Assembly (NCBI GenBank): GCA_027600665.1
Contig: JADGJL010000211.1
Span: forward strand, 1-31,687
Source of the DNA: Irineochytrium annulatum
Taxonomy: Eukaryota; Chytridiomycota; Chytridiomycetes; Chytridiales; Chytridiaceae
Direction: 5' to 3'
DNA: 31,687 nucleotides
Position 1 is the stretch's first letter. Each line of letters opens with the position of its first letter. This document shows positions 1 to 10,676 of the stretch, piece after piece. The position numbers were made by a program, and so were the translations under genes. The notes below the pieces were generated by a model. The model was not told the DNA's origin. It did no database searches and saw only the letters and a list, made by a program, of their open reading frames with translations.

Positions 1-3000
1 TCGCGCGGGCGCTTGGCGGGCTTGGCGGAGTCGGGAAGGGGTATGAGCCGGGAGGGTACACGATCGGGTACATGTTCGTCGGGAGCCGGGTGTCGGACTC
101 GCTATTGATTCAGATCGCGGAGTTTGATGGCGCTCAAGAACGCGTGGCTGGGGAATCAGGAGTTGACGGGCCAAACCAGACGCAGATGGATATAGACGAT
201 GACGACGATGACGACCTGTACGGCGACGAGGATAGCGGAAAGGAAAAGAAGAAGGCCCTCACGTCGTCCAAGTCGGACACTGTTAAGTCTTCGAAGAGAT
301 TTCGGCTGCGGGTCTGCGACTCGCTCCTCACCACTGGACCAATCAGAGACATGAGCATTGGAGAGCCGGCGAAGTACTTCGACGACACCTATTCTCCCGA
401 TTATCCTCGCCGCGAACTTGAGATTGTCGCATGCGCCGGGGAAGGCGCCGGAGGCTCACTCGGGATCTTCCACAGGAACCTGCGGCCCAAAATTGTCACG
501 ACCGTCGAACTTCCGGAGGTAAAAGAAGTCTGGGCTGTACGGTGCGCAAAGAAGAAGGACGTCGAACGGTACCATAGCTATCTTTTCTTGTCGAAGGAGT
601 ACGGCACGACGGTTTGAACACGCATGCTCCATGTTCGTTGCCTAACATGACGTAGATCTTGGAAAATGGTGACGAACTTCATGAAATCGAGGGTGAATTC
701 TATCGGAAGGGCCCAACTGTCGTTGCATCCTCGATTTTGAACGAGACGCATATCCTCCAGATCCACCCGAACGGCATTTTGCTTTTTGACTCATGTACGG
801 GAATGACACCGTGAGGTTTCAATTTAACGCGACGTAGCTGGAAAGAAGGTCAGGGAGGAGGCGATTGGAAACGATGACCAATGGATTGTCTCAAGTTCCA
901 TTGCCGATCCCTATGTCTTGCTTCTCATGAATGTCGGGGACGCTCTATTAGTACAAGTGGATGAGGGCGGTGCGATAAAAACCATCAACGAATTGAAGGT
1001 AGGCCTCTCTAATCCTCACATCTGACATAACATTAGGACAATGCAATTTCGGCTTGCTGTATTTACGCTGACGACTCTGGAGGCAAGCTTGTGCCGACTG
1101 TCGACGAATATACCAAAGCCGAGTCCTCGCGGAACTCGCGGTCGAAGGCTGCGAAGGGGCCGCAGATAACGCCGGCCAAGCGAAGAAAGAGCACGAATAA
1201 TTTCGACGATGAGGACGATGATGACCTTTATGGGAACGTGAAAATGGAAGACACGTTCCATAGCGAAGCGTTCATGGATGTGGATGATGAGGAGCCTAAA
1301 GAAGTTATTACTCGACACTGGTGCTTTATGTACCGTGAGGATGGCGTTTTGGAGGTTTGTTGTTTATTTGAAGTCAGAAAATATTAAGCAATGTCGAACT
1401 TCAGGTTTTTACGGTACCTGACCTCCACCAAGTCTTCTTCGCATCCAATTTCGCGAACCTCCCCCAAATTCTTGGCGATGAAGTCGAGGACCTGCGAACG
1501 AATAAGGTTGACACAGAGTTTAATGAGATCATTGTGCTTAATTTGGGGCGAGACGCAACTCATAAGGACCCGTACCTACTGGTCGGTATTATACTTGACC
1601 TTATCATCGCTCTTACCACCTTCTATAGTCACGGACAAGCGGCGGCGACCTCGTCATTTACAAAGCCTACACCTTTTATGACCCGACGCCGCAGCCGCCG
1701 GCAATCACGCCGACTTCCCCTCAAACCCCTGCGACACCTTTGACGTCCCACTGGCGCACGCCGACACCCGAGCGGCTCTCCATCCGCTTCATCCGCGTGC
1801 CGCACGATCACCTTTCCCGCGACCTCCGCGTCTACACCGACACGGATGGCGACAAGCTCTACCCACAGGACCCGCCGCCGAATCGGCCGTCTTTTATGAA
1901 GCGGCACTATCTTAAACCGTTTGGTGCTATTGGGAACCCGACGACGGGGACGAGTTATGCGGGGGTTGTCATGGCTGGATCGAAGCCATGCTGGGTTATG
2001 GCGGGCGTGCAGGGGAAGAGATTAGAAGGGCTTGAGGTGACGGATTTGGTGAGCAGCGTGGCTGTTGACAGGGCGCCAAGGATTTGCGGGAAGAGGACCA
2101 TTCGGGTTCACCCTTTCGCGGTTGATGGCGCTGTTCGAACCTTTACGGAGTTTCACAATGTGAACGTGCAGAATGGATTCGTCTATGTGAACGAGAAGGT
2201 GTGCTTTAAGCGGTTGATTACCCTCTAACGATTTTACGTAGGGAGAACTTCGGCTTTGCCAGCTGTTCACCCAGTTTAACTACGACTCGCATTGGCCGTT
2301 CTGCAAGGTGCCACTCAAGAGGACACCGCATCATATTACTTACCACTACGGCTCCGATACGTATGTTCTCGCAGCCTCGACACCGGTACCGTTTCTCCTA
2401 TCGAAGGCTCAGCATGCTGCAGCGCTCTCCGCTGGCGTCATCGAGGAGGGCGAGACGCTCGACACGGTTAGGGAGAGCTCGAAGGAGGATCGATGTAAAT
2501 GTTCCGTACGCAGCTAGTACTAAAAGCGTTGTGTAGCTGGATTGTATTATCCGATGACCGGGGCTACGGATCTCGAGCTGGTGTCTCCAGTGACTTGGGA
2601 GACGGTTGACCGGTAGACCCTCTGGCTCCTTTAAAATGCGCTAACGGTTGATTCAGTTTTAAAATGTTAGAGTACGAACACGTCCTCTCAATCGCTATTG
2701 TGAGCCTCCACAGCAAGTTTACCACCTCGGGGCGGAAGCTTTACCTTGCCTGTGGAACGGGTTGGTTTCGCGGGGAAGATTTATCGGTCCGCGGGCGACT
2801 CCTGCTCTTCGACGTGATCGACGTTGTTCCCGAGATCGACAACCCGCAGACGAGGCACAAGTTCAAGATGGTGTATTCAAGCGAAGAGAAGACGCCTATC
2901 ACGGCCGTTTGCGGGGTTAATGGGTACTTGCTGGCGGCGCTGGGGTCTAGGGTACGCTGATTAGTAAACTGCTTTTAAAAATGTGCTGACGCCGTTTGCA

Positions 3001-3992
3001 GGTTATTTTATATACCTTTGAGGACGGCGAGGATATGTCCGGCGTTGCGTTTATTGACGTAAACCTTTATGTAAACACCGCGAGGTCGGTGAAGAATATG
3101 ATCCTTCTCGGGGACGTAATGAAAAGTGTTCTCTTCATTGGATTCCAGGTGCGGTTTCATTGATGCCACTATTGCAACGGGTCGAGGAATAAATTCTTTT
3201 TATTAGGAGGAGCCTCCACAGCTGAAGCTACTCGGCAAAGACTACCACCCGTTGCAAGTCTTCGCGAGCGACTTCATCATCCACGAGTCTTCCATGTCCA
3301 TGATCGTGTCGGATAATGAGAAGAACATCCATATGCTTTCTTACGCACCCTACAGTAAGTCGCATCGTTCGTAAAGTTGTATGTGCACTGCTAACAACGG
3401 CTGCTCAGACATCCAGTCCGAACTCGGCCAGCGTCTCCTCCGCCGCGGCGAGATCCATGTCGCGACCCGCATTCAGTCCATGACGAGGCTACGCAAGATG
3501 GGCTCTCTCAACGAAGATGGCGCCGTAATCCCGTCAAACGTCCATTTCTGCGTCTGCGGTACGCGCATTCGCTTTTGCACCGCGTGTATAGATACTGACT
3601 TTAGCCAGGCACGCTTGACGGTGGCATTGCGCTCTGCATTCCTGTCTCAGAAAAGATCTACAAGCGGACGTACGCGCTCTACTCCAAGATGGTCACAAAC
3701 ATCCAGCACCTCGCTGGGCTAAACCCACGAGGGTTCAGGTATGCCTTGTCTTTTCTCGTTTTCGTTGCTGACGTTCGCGTCTAGGCAAGGTCAACAAAAG
3801 CTGCGGCCGATTTCGTCCTCGGCCATGTTAGGCCCGCCTGGACCGCGCATGATATTGGACGGCGACCTCCTTTACACGTATTTGCACCTATCGGGGGAGG
3901 TGCAGAAGGAGCTGGCGAAGGCCGTAGGGTCGACTGTGGAGCGGATTGTGGACGATTTGATCGAGATGATGAGCGGGACAGAGTATTTCTAG
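1..3992 (+). CDS. CFT1: CPSF1/CFT1, cleavage and polyadenylation specificity factor large subunit (5' partial)
   Basis: Large beta-propeller scaffold of the nuclear mRNA 3'-end processing complex, which supports recognition of the polyadenylation signal. The gene enters the window already in frame (codons begin at base 3), so the N-terminus is missing. About 13 short introns can be placed, for example 612-655, 1582-1628, 2199-2241, 2495-2536 and 2613-2656; the joined exons keep one frame to the TAG at 3992. Family signatures seen in order are YMFVGSRVSDSLL at the start, the FHNVN block near 2150, WETVDRFKMLEYEHV across the 2613 intron, GRLLLFDVIDVVPE near 2800, AFIDVNLY near 3055, and a C-terminus GDLLYTYLHLSGEVQKELA that matches the CPSF1 end. 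Two acidic Asp-rich tracts each end in DLYG (about 190-230 and 1205-1232), a position where CPSF1 proteins are known to be acidic. Identity is very likely; individual splice sites are less certain. Confidence 0.95.
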
Positions 3993-4469
3993 TCTTATGG
4001 TTCAAGTTATTAAACCGTGCGTCGTATAAAGAACGTAGGATAAGTAACGCAGTTAAGGAGTAAGGGCGATGCTAGCGTCCACAATGACATGAAATCCAAC
4101 TAACGTGGATCCGTGCTCCGCGTCTCCTCGGCCAGTCGACGCCGCGCCACCGCCAGAGACAACGTCGAACCTCCGCCAGTTGAGCCGCGCCTTCTACTGT
4201 GGCTGCCAACTTCTCCCGCTGGGCGCAACCGGACGGCGACTCGAGCGTGTCACAATGCCGGTGAGGTTAGGCACGGTGACGGCTGGTGTCGGGTCGGCTG
4301 GTCGGGTCATGGACGACGGAGACGTTGCGGGGCAGGGCCCGCGAGATTTTGCCCTCACGGCTTCTTCCTGTCAGCACGAGAGAGAAGGGACAGCTTGTTC
4401 TTCGCTCTTCCACACCTTGGACTTCAGTGGAAGTCAAACTTGCCCTACTCATTCGACAAGTGCCTGACC
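3993..4469. other. Intergenic region between CFT1 and the TPR-like gene
   Basis: About 480 bases. The first 100 bases after the CFT1 stop are AT-richer and would hold its 3' UTR and polyadenylation site. The rest is GC-rich with overlapping open frames on both strands that show no recognisable motif. It presumably holds the promoter of the gene at 4470. Confidence 0.4.
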
Positions 4470-5314
4470 ATGAGCCGAGCAATCCAGGCCGCTTGGGACG
4501 AGACCGACCCCGCGGGGACGCAGTCGCGCCTGGAGTCCTTCCTGGAGTCTACCAGCGATCCATGCGCCAAGCTCGGTGGGTTGTGGACTGCTTGGTGCAC
4601 ACTGTGCTCTTACCTTGGAACATGCAGAGATCCAGACCCAGATCGCCCGCTGCCACACCCTACGCGGCGACCACGAGGCCTGTAAAGCTCTTCTTGCGAC
4701 CGTCAAATCCGGTATCGCGGAGCTGGACGACCGGGAGGATCTGGAGGTTGGGCTGAGGGTCGTCCGGGCCCGACTGCTCCTTGAGACGGGCCGGAATATC
4801 AGCAGGTGCTTGTGTGGTATCTTTACGCGTTATTAACAGGCTAACGTTTCCTTCGCATAGCTCTGGCGACCCCGAGTCCTCTATCCGGCACCTCCGCATG
4901 AGTCTCCAAACGTCCCGTCTCGGCCCCGCTGCCCGGCTTCTCCCGTACGAATTTGAGGCCGTGCACCTTCTGTCTCTAAACGAGTCCGAGCCTGGAGAGC
5001 GCGTCCGACGCGGCGCGGAGGGGATCGCGGTCGCGGAGAAGTGCGGGGACGCGGATATGGCGACGCGGTGGACACCCGTGTTTGCGCGGGATTTGGCGCT
5101 AGCGAAGGAGGCCGAGGGCGACTGGGAGGGCGCAGTTGACGCGTACAAGAGGGAAGTCAAGGAGTTAGAGAAGGGCGGTGGCGGGAAGAAGGATACGAAG
5201 GCGTCGATTAAGACTGCGAAAAGTGGGCTGGCGGCGGCTCTGCGGAAGGCTGGGAAGATGGAGGAGGCTGCGGCGTTGGAGAAAGAGCTGGACGATAGAA
5301 CGGCGGACAGATGA
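4470..5314 (+). CDS. Small TPR-like helical repeat protein
   Basis: Three exons (4470-4575, 4628-4805, 4861-5314) join into 245 residues in one frame. The start ATG at 4470 was chosen because the first exon then splices in phase into the helical part; the frame is also open upstream to 4113, so an earlier start is possible. The protein is almost all alpha-helical, with TPR-like A/G/Y spacing. The segment around EIQTQIARCHTLRGDHEACKA and the segment around GDWEGAVDAYKREVKELEK look like single TPR units, followed by a Lys/Ala/Glu-rich C-terminal helix. From memory, the layout (a short DP-containing N-terminus, then TQIAR, RGRxxxSSGDP and repeats) resembles stand-alone TPR proteins common in bacteria, which would make it a transfer candidate. 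I cannot name a partner or pathway. It lies tail-to-head behind CFT1 with about 480 bases between them. Confidence 0.6.
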
Positions 5315-5709
5315 TATGATTGTCGAGAAGCGACGGCTGGACATCAACACGGCGATCATTATTAATGCATTTGCGGTGAATGAAGAAGCCTTTCTTAAAC
5401 CGCATATGCCATTTCTGATGAGTTTTGTCAACATTTTGGAAAGAATGTCAACATGCTTGGACATTCTTAAATTAATTATAGTGATTTCGATAATTGGAAG
5501 CGTCGGCATGCCAAGTTAAGCACTGAATTCGTGCAATCAGCAGAATGCTATGTAGTCCAAAGGACAGTGCAATAAATTATGCGCCAATTAGCAGCCAGCG
5601 GAATCCCTTCTTATCTCGGGTCTCTCTCGTCCGCATGCCTCGCAAAAACCAAAAATGCTCGGTAGCGTCGACGATATCTAACTTGCTGTCGATACTATCA
5701 AGTGTATGC
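5315..5709. other. Intergenic region, convergent 3' ends
   Basis: About 400 AT-rich bases between the stop of the TPR-like gene and the degraded end of the SMYD-like gene on the opposite strand. No gene, repeat or RNA is recognised here. Confidence 0.4.
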
Positions 5710-7134
5710 GCCCCCACACTAGTTGGTCGAAGAAGCCCTTGCAGCCTCCTTCTTTACGCAAATACTCCCCCAGCCCCCCTCTTCCATGCTCCTTCTCCGA
5801 CAGCTCACCCAACTCCCTCTCACATCGCCTACACACCGCCGGAAATCACAGCTGTCCACCTCGAGCCTCCTGACGATGTGGCCAACGTTCGGCTCGCAGT
5901 CATGGTTGAACATGATAGAGGTCGAGAGGAAGGCGAGCCCGCAGGACTGGCGCGGATGCTTGGCACCGGAGCGGACGTAGTTGTAGAACTAAAGAAGTTG
6001 CACTCCTCTTCGCAGATTAGGCTGAGGCAGGAGGAGAAGAGGCGCAGGACGAGAGGCCGGGAGAGAGTGCGGCGGAGGGTGCGGGGGAGGCCGTGGCCTG
6101 CGGGGCTGGCGGCTTCAGGTTGTGCAAGGGTGTCGTCGATCGAGGAGGCCCTCGGCTGCTGCCCCCATGTGCGGGTCGTCTTCCTCCGGCCCCCGCATCC
6201 CACCGCCATCCGGATCGAGACTGTGAGCTATGCCTTTCGCAATCACGGCCGCCATCACCGTCGCCACCCAGGCAAATTCAGTACGCAAGCGATCCTAAAC
6301 GTGCTCGGCGTTCGTGCAAAACTCCCAGATGTGCATGAACGGGGCAAATCGGTCACCCTTGCATTCCTTACGTCGCCTGACGCGTCACTCGTCCGCTCCC
6401 GAGCTCCGCGTGTCGCCACCCATTTCGGCCCACCCTCACGAGCAGCTTGACCAGCAGCCACGCATAGTCCACCATGGACTCCGTCACGAGCCCCTCCTCC
6501 AGCAAACCCTTCAGCTCCCGCAGGCCCTCGCACTCTACCCGTGGCCCGAACTCCGGTCGCCACCGCGGCTGCTCGTCGAGCAATATGCCGCGAACCCGCA
6601 CCCTTCGCACGACACCGCTAGCTCCCGCTCCAGTAGCGACCGCGTTGGGATCGGCACGCAGGCCGCGCAAAGGTGCCGCCTGCAACCGGAATAGGGATCC
6701 AGACCATGCGCGGGCTTGCGCGGAGGAGGGTGCCCCTCGGGATGGGGACGGCGGCGATAACGTATCGGCCCCGATCGTGGACGGTGATGGTCCCGGTGAG
6801 GAGCGGCAGCGGGTCCTGCGTGGGGACCGTCACCGCGGAAATAGCGTCGCAGAGGCTGTTCGGCCATCGAAGTTCAGTTTCTAATGTCACGACATGCTGC
6901 TCTTTACGCACCTGGGTCCGGCAGTTGATGATCGCCGTGAAGCAGGCCCCGCACCCCGAGGCCCTGATCGAGTATCGACACCGGCTGGATTCGGTGGATA
7001 CGCAACCCTGAGGCGCGCTCGAACCCAATCAAGCTTCCACTCTGCGCCTGGGCCGCGGAAAACACTGTTGTCGAGGCCGTGGCGTCCACCATGATTGGGG
7101 ATGTCAAGCCCTCCCTTCCAGGCCTTCTATTCAT
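5710..7134 (-). pseudogene. SMYD-type SET/MYND lysine methyltransferase, apparently broken
   Basis: Family function is lysine methylation by a SET domain split by a MYND zinc finger. On the minus strand the expected blocks occur in the right order: a SET start (GRYVIAAVPIPRGTLLRASP, about 6765-6710), a MYND-like finger (HLCAACV then VSCEGCGFAAYCS, about 6680-6575), the post-MYND helix (VECEGLRELKGLLEEG, then VDYAWLLVKLLV, about 6540-6435), and the SET signature FNHDCEPNV (about 5913-5887, normally NHSCxPN). They fall in different frames. Two frame changes (near 6715 and near 6555) have no reasonable intron to explain them. The finger lacks the Cys normally three residues after YC, and the NHSC Ser is Asp. 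One GTAAGG...TTTAG segment (about 6370-6294) looks like a true surviving intron and removes an in-frame TAG. The upstream start at 7134 is tentative. Sequencing errors in GC-rich runs are the alternative explanation. Confidence 0.6.
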
Positions 7135-7221
7135 AAGTGTTGTCTCCGAATTCTTCTTTACGCGCTATTAGAAACGAAGTCTTCCAGCTGACGTTCCTCG
7201 ACTACTTCGTCGCCTGCAACC

Positions 7222-9777
7222 ATGTCGTCGCGGCTGACGATGAATGAGAAGGCCTTCTCGCAGAGCGAGGCCGTAAGCCGATGCCGTGGCGTCAAGGAGG
7301 CGAAGATTAAGGCTCAGTACGGGCTTTCGAAGCTGGCGGACGAGGAGGGTGAGCTGTCCGTCGTCATGAATGCATTGGCGTGGTATGCTAATCCATTTCG
7401 TTGTAGTCACCATCCACCAAGCTCACTTGGAGGAAATCTACAACGCGTTGAGGACGAAGGTGAAAGATGAGCGCGCCATCGAAGGCCGGCAGCAGGCGGA
7501 GGCTGCGGACGTTGAGATTGCTGGGGAGAGGAAGCGCCAGCTCGTCACGTTGGTGGATAAGGTGACCGCGCTTAAGCTGCAGCTGAGATTCCAGGTGACC
7601 ATTCATATTCATTGTTTCATTGTGACGCTAACCGTTGCTACAGGAGGAGCAAATTGACAAAGAGCTAGCTCTGGGATCCGGTATCCGCCGGAAGAGGGAG
7701 GCCTTCCAAATTCGCCTGGAGCGATTAGAGGAACGTCACATGGCTGAGCGGTGAGGAATTATATTGCCTTACGAAGTCAATAGCCATAAACAAACATGAC
7801 ACGTAACAGCAACGAGCTTATGGTTGCCCAGAATCGTGTTCGTGAAACGATTGCTCACATCCGCGACATCGAGCTACACTCGGAGAAGGATCAGCAGGTT
7901 GTCCGCAGGAAGAGAAAGGAAAATGAGATCTTAGCCCAACAAAGCAAGATGCAACAGCAGAAGGAATTTGAGTTCCTCCGCGAGATGCAAATTGTTAAGA
8001 TCAAGCACCTCAGCCAGGTCAACGATATGGAGATCAACTTCGTCGACGAGCTTGAGGGAATGGCCGCCTCGAACCGGCAGGAGGAATTCGAGCTTGTGGC
8101 AAAGCAAACCGTTGCCGAGCAGCAAGCGTTCGACGATATCGAGAAGCAGAAGCGGTCCATCGACATCATGCAGCAGCAGGAGCGGCATAAGGCTATCCGC
8201 ATTCAGGCCGCCAAGAACTTTAGGAAGCAGGAGAAGATCGCGACGAAGCACCGAAGGGCCGGAGTCAAGATGCGAGAGCGGGTAGGCGCGGAGACTTCTC
8301 AGCGTTAGCAAAAGGTTCAACAGCCTTACTTACCACATACTGCTAATCCAGACCGTCCTCGCCGAAAACCCGATTATTCTGGCTGAGCTTAGCGAAGACG
8401 AGGATGCGGGGCTCTCAGACACGGAGGGCGGATCTTCCTACGGAGGCTCCCGCACCGACGGTAGCGACGATATGTCCGTTAGCGATGTGATGGAAGAGCA
8501 TGAGCGGAAGGGGAAGGAAGTCGATCAGGATCTGGACGACGAGCACCACGAGGCGAAGGTTAACAGTCAAAGGAACAAGAGCATCTCGGGCGAAAGTGGC
8601 CCCGCCGCGAGATCGGAGGCGGACAAGGTGCTAGAGACGGTCATGGAGCAGGGTAAGGAAATCTCTTCTGCGATACCACAATGCTAACGTCGCAAAGGCA
8701 AGGACCGCCTTAGGACTCTTTTGCAACACCACAAGAAGCTTCTCACGGACCTCCGTGCAGTGCACCGGAACAACATCGCGCAGAAGCAGCGCGAGCAGCG
8801 CCGGAAAATGGCGGAGGTGCGAAAGGAGCACGAGGAGGAGATTGAGGGCATCAAGGTTGACCAAGCCCAGGCGATGAAGGAACTCATCGGTATGATAGTC
8901 TTATCGTGTCATCCAACTCTGTTGCTTCCTTTAACCTCAACCGCATAACCAGCCACCCAGCAGCAGAGCGACGACATCCGCAAGGACTCTGACAGCTCCC
9001 AGCGCCTTCTGGGCCTTATGCTCCCATCTCACGTGATGGAGGAGATCGAGGCCGGCCGCACGCCCGAGCCCAAGTCCTACGATCGCGTGACGCTATTCTT
9101 CACGGACCTCCTCGGCTTCAAAGACCTCTCGGCCTCGAGCCGTGTGAGCCCCATCTCGATCCTTCACCTTCTGAACGCCGTCTACTCCCGCTTCGACGCC
9201 ATCGTCGCGCGGTACGACTGCCTGTATAAGGTCGAGAGCGTGGCGGACACGTACATGATCGCCGCGGGGCTGGGGGATGCGATGACGGAGGAGGAGTTCA
9301 AGGCCGCGACCGTCGCGGCGGCCAAGTGCGCGCAGGCGATGATGGACGAGTTTGAGGAGATGAATCTGGGAGAGTTTGGGATAGAGGAGGGGAGCTTGGA
9401 GATGAGGGTAGGGATGCACACCGGCGCCATTCTTGCCGGCATCATTGGGACAAAGATGGGCAGGTTGGTTCAAGGATGCATGGGCTATTTTCGCGTACTT
9501 CGAAAAAGCTAATCGTGCTTCCTAGGTACTGCCTATTCGGCGACACCGTGAACACCTCAAGCCGCATGTGTACAACGTCCACGGGCTCGCACTTCCAGAT
9601 ATCGGAGGAAACAGCAACAATACTTCGCGATGACGACAAGTTCAAGGTCTCTAAACGCGGCGAGGTGGATGTAAAGGTACGCTTTTGATTGTCGTGTTGA
9701 CGATTTTATTTGCATTTCAGTTAACTTTGCAACAGGGGAAAGGCAAGATGTTGACTTACTGGCTGGAAAAAAAGTAG
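7222..9777 (+). CDS. Coiled-coil soluble guanylyl cyclase (class III nucleotidyl cyclase)
   Basis: Makes cyclic GMP from GTP, as inferred from specificity residues. Nine exons (7222-7348, 7407-7594, 7644-7750, 7810-8281, 8352-8652, 8698-8889, 8953-9463, 9526-9676, 9736-9777) join into 696 residues. Residues about 30-460 are highly charged coiled coil (Glu/Lys/Gln/Arg-rich), broken by an acidic Ser/Asp-rich linker from exon 5. The catalytic domain covers about 465-690: the helix LLGLMLPSHVMEEI, the first metal Asp in FFTDLLGF, the second in ADTYM, and the transition-state Asn and Arg in GDTVNTSSRM. The purine-recognition residues are Glu in YKVESVADTYM and Cys in RYCLFGD, the guanylyl rather than adenylyl pair. 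There is no signal peptide, membrane helix, rhodopsin or recognisable H-NOX domain, so it should be cytosolic. Its start lies only 87 bases from the divergent SMYD-like start. Confidence 0.92.
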
Positions 9778-9965
9778 TCAAGGATAATGGCCCGTTTGTT
9801 TTTTTCAAGCAACCACCGTAAATATGAATCACAGTATGATTGCGGAGCAAACAGCGTTAATACCTTACACAAGGTCGCCTACACCGGCCGGACAGGACAT
9901 CCGTATAGTCGGTTAATACTAACCGTAACCTGGCTCCTGTTAAGTTCACTATTATGCTATTGCTT

Positions 9966-10014
9966 GATGTTGACGTGGACCGTGCTGGATGTTGACGTGG
10001 ACCGTGCTGGATGT
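9966..10014. repeat. 22-bp tandem duplication with a partial third copy
   Basis: The 22-base unit starting GATGTTGACGTGGACC occurs twice with no mismatch (9966-9987 and 9988-10009), followed by the first five bases of a third copy. GTGGAC in the second unit can pair with GTCCAC at 10012-10017, giving a small hairpin over the repeat end. It is intergenic; no function is known. Confidence 0.9.
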
Positions 10015-10559
10015 CCACAATCGGCCAGTATGTAGAAAGTGATGTCGCTCTGCCCTGAACGTAGCCCACTTCAAGTTGCCGCTAACTTTCAAATAACCTT
10101 GGCGATATGAAATTGTCCGTGTTCCCGACGTTGGTATGGGGTTTCGTTAGTAGCACAACTTCCACTTGCTCATTTCAAGCTACTGCAATCCCATCTCCTT
10201 CCACTCGATCATCGCCGTCCGTCACATCCTGCGTTCTTCTCTCGCCAATTCGTTTGTCCGGTCCCAGGGCTACAGTTAAGTCTCCTTGACAAACTTAAGG
10301 ATCGTGACACCTTCTGACCATCATCTCATTCCACTCTCAAGCAGCAGTCGCGTTATAAAGGCATCACACCCATTTCGACATCACAGCTCTACGAGATGGG
10401 ACTTGACGGTCGCGAGCAAGGCGCCACAGCCTTCGCGGTCAGCACGGAGGCTGAAACAGCGAGCAATTTGGGTCGGACTCTATGCGTAGTGGCACGGTCG
10501 ACCAGAATCCGGACCTAAATTCGAATTAATACTTTCTTTCGTAAGGTAAATCCGGGAAG

Positions 10560-10624
10560 GACTCGGGCGGCGCCTGCATCCTTGTACAGGCCCGACTCGC
10601 CTCTTGGTGAGGTTCCAAGTCGGG
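10560..10624 (+). other. Hairpin-forming segment in the putative 5' UTR of the ERV2-like gene
   Basis: CCCGACT at 10591-10597 pairs perfectly with AGTCGGG at 10618-10624, with CCTC/GAGG as an inner stem. The same CCCGA can instead pair with TCGGG upstream (10563-10567), enclosing a GCCTG/CAGGC stem (10572-10576 with 10586-10590). The two foldings exclude each other. The segment lies 53-117 bases upstream of the ATG at 10677. It is not a tRNA and matches no riboswitch class I know. Confidence 0.4.
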
Positions 10625-10676
10625 AGGCTTTAATTGGGATCTTCAAGCCACTGCCACGTATTGCACTGATCTGGCG

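Larger units (their letters stand above)
9778..10676. other. Non-coding stretch between the cyclase and ERV2-like genes
   Basis: About 900 bases. It contains a 22-bp tandem duplication (9966-10009) and a hairpin-forming segment (10560-10624), each listed separately. Small open frames exist (for example 10107-10289, with a hydrophobic start) but none shows a domain, a splice partner or convincing composition. It should hold the 3' UTR of the cyclase and the promoter and 5' UTR of the oxidase. Confidence 0.5.

Noticed and set aside
4113..4685. Longer open frame that would extend the TPR-like gene upstream
   Set aside because: The upstream part is low-complexity Arg/Ser-rich with no helical repeat signal; kept only as an alternative start.
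5545..6450. 301-codon open frame on the + strand
   Set aside because: Antisense to the SMYD-like blocks, Arg/Pro-rich composition typical of GC-rich shadow frames, no motif.
10107..10289. 60-codon frame with a hydrophobic start that looks like a signal peptide
   Set aside because: Ser/Thr/Pro-rich without further support; no cysteine pattern, no exon partner.
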